From UBA1715 sp045600045 (GTDB taxonomy: Bacteria > Bacteroidota > Bacteroidia > Bacteroidales > UBA1715), in contig JAZRXD010000024.1 of NCBI GenBank assembly GCA_045600045.1, positions 1-6,035 of the forward strand: DNA of 6,035 bases. The letters are read 5' to 3'. A program made the position numbers and the translations under genes. The notes under the pieces were generated by a model. The model made no database searches, was not told the origin of the DNA, and worked only from the letters and a program-made list of their open reading frames with translations. Every line of letters begins with the position of its first letter. Position 1 is the first letter of the stretch. This document shows, one piece after another, positions 6,003 to 6,035 of the stretch.

Positions 6003-6035
6003 GCTCTAAAGAGCATTTTTAATTTCTACTATTGT
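6003..6035 (+). CRISPR. First direct repeat of a type V-A CRISPR array (cut by window end)
   Basis: The end AATTTCTACTATTGT (6021-6035) is the conserved 3' part of Cas12a repeats, which normally finishes with AGAT just beyond the window. The CTAC arm and the expected GTAG form the crRNA pseudoknot stem recognised by Cas12a. The 5' part has paired arms GCTCT and AGAGC (6003-6014). A usual length of 36 nt would put the start at 6004; the palindrome suggests 6003, so the start is uncertain within 6002-6004. No second repeat or spacer is inside the window. Confidence 0.9.

Overview
The window carries a complete type V-A CRISPR-Cas (Cas12a) effector and adaptation operon from a bacterium of the Bacteroidota, probably Bacteroidales. 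Three things point there: the 5S rRNA tail is Bacteroidetes-like; the proteins are AT-rich and closest, from memory, to Prevotella/Porphyromonas Cas12a, Cas4, Cas1 and Cas2; and none of the four genes has a visible Shine-Dalgarno sequence, which is usual in that phylum. No species is claimed.

Layout. Positions 1-90 are the 3' part of a 5S rRNA, so the window opens at the end of an rRNA operon. A strong intrinsic terminator follows (101-137). Positions 138-308 are a short AT-rich intergenic region upstream of cas12a. It holds a stable hairpin (181-207) whose flanks resemble the Cas12a crRNA handle, and a weak promoter candidate. Then come four co-directional, tightly packed genes: cas12a (309-4055), cas4 (4056-4622, abutting), cas1 (4609-5577, 14-bp overlap) and cas2 (5581-5853, 3-bp gap). 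Positions 5854-6002 are an AT-rich CRISPR leader with a hairpin, a TTTGACA motif and a 9-bp direct repeat. The first CRISPR repeat starts at about 6003 and is cut by the window end. Any spacers lie outside.

How the genes work together. Cas4, Cas1 and Cas2 select, trim and integrate new spacers at the leader-repeat junction. The array transcript is cut by the RNase site of Cas12a itself (H788, K797 and K814 are present), so no tracrRNA is needed. Cas12a with its crRNA then cleaves target DNA with one RuvC site (D861, E954, D1203). Every expected catalytic residue of the four proteins is intact, so the locus looks functional.

The system type is known. The most interesting points are departures within it. 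First, residues that contact the PAM duplex in studied Cas12a proteins are changed (As K548 to Y555, N552 to A559, K607 to R612, and the phosphate-lock K780 to M767), in an unusual PAM-interacting segment. Second, the repeat-like hairpin upstream of cas12a is a candidate for a cas-regulating mini-CRISPR RNA. Both are inferences from reading and remembered alignments.
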